Shown: positions 63,706-64,000 of the stretch, one piece after another
Numbering within the stretch: position 1 is the stretch's first letter
Layout of the letters: each line of letters begins with the position of its first letter
Source: Ascidia mentula
Lineage: Eukaryota > Chordata > Ascidiacea > Phlebobranchia > Ascidiidae
Length of the DNA stretch: 64,000 nucleotides
Assembly: GCA_947561715.1 (NCBI GenBank)
Contig: OX387200.1
Span: forward strand, 4,900,501 to 4,964,500
Direction: 5' to 3'
Translations under genes and position numbers: made by a program
Notes under the pieces: generated by a model
What the model was told of the DNA's origin: nothing
What the model saw: only the letters and a program-made list of their open reading frames with translations
Databases searched by the model: none

Positions 63706-63785
63706 CTCAAGGTCAACCAATGACATCATTCAGCGCGCAGTTTATCAATGAACGACACTCCCTCCACCACAGGAGTTCAAGAAAC

Positions 63786-64000
63786 CTTGTTTCGCTTTGG
63801 TATTACGTAATTTCGACTCAAAGGCTTCGGCCCTTCGGTGACTTGGTCGATGGGTGGTGCTACGTTATGCTTTCGTGACGTCACCGAGTCTGAAGATGTG
63901 TTTCGTGGTGAGTGTGGAACTGCCTTGGGCGTTGTAACGTCGGTGGTGATGGTTTTTCGCGGCACTCCGAGGTCCGACTTGGGTGATAGAACCGTAGCAC
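63786..64000 (-). CDS. Partial exon of an unidentified gene entering from the right edge
   Basis: An open minus-strand frame runs from the window end to an AAG|GTTTCT donor at 63786. It reads SPKSDLGVPRKTITTDVTT, then a Pro/Ser/Thr-rich, basic stretch (VPHSPRNTSSDSVTSRKHN, APPIDQVTEGPKPLSR) and NYVIPKRNK. It looks like a disordered region of a larger protein; no domain is visible. The 5' part lies outside the window. Confidence 0.4.

Noticed and set aside
1-64000. Reverse transcriptase, integrase, capsid or envelope fragments of retroelements or Polintons
   Set aside because: No such motifs were seen in any listed frame. The repeats present are short and non-coding.

Overview
The window is nuclear DNA from an invertebrate animal, probably a deuterostome. 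I favour a tunicate-like genome (small exons, many introns of 100-900 bp, a KCNJ-type potassium channel split into many exons), but the sequence does not prove the taxon. All coding sequence is cut into short exons with GT-AG introns. I found no bacterial-type operons, no rRNA, no CRISPR array, and no LTR element, Polinton or other virus-derived element.

Three genes could be read exon by exon with every splice phase agreeing. (1) Minus strand, 14550 down to 232 and off the left edge: a large metazoan phosphoenolpyruvate-synthase-like protein of the PPDK_N / PEP-utiliser family, 28 exons and about 1245 codons in the window. Its last part, which should carry the phosphohistidine swivel domain, lies outside. 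Its ATP-binding signature motifs are eroded, so it may be a pseudoenzyme. (2) Plus strand, 16873-31996: a complete calpain-7 (CAPN7), 18 exons, about 836 residues, with two MIT segments, an intact Cys/His/Asn catalytic triad and the C-terminal C2-like region. (3) Minus strand, 48803 down to 36290: a complete inward-rectifier potassium channel (KCNJ/Kir family), 11 exons, about 607 residues, with the TIGYG filter, the TM2 aspartate of strong rectifiers and a long acidic Ser/Thr-rich tail.

Genes 1 and 2 are head to head across 2.3 kb; genes 2 and 3 are tail to tail across 4.3 kb. Right of the channel gene is about 15 kb with no exon I can defend, until a Pro/Ser/Thr-rich minus-strand exon that runs off the right edge. 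An isolated exon-like reading frame of unknown family sits inside the first intron of the channel gene.

The non-coding DNA holds small elements: fold-back hairpins (1318-1442 and a near-perfect 45-bp-armed one at 45788-45953), a short terminal-inverted-repeat element (33098-33205) with a truncated relative, two tRNA-derived SINE-like copies, two minisatellites, and a recurring CTGATGAAGG...GCCGAAACGT motif. The palindrome TGACGTCA is over-represented, with 11 exact copies seen.
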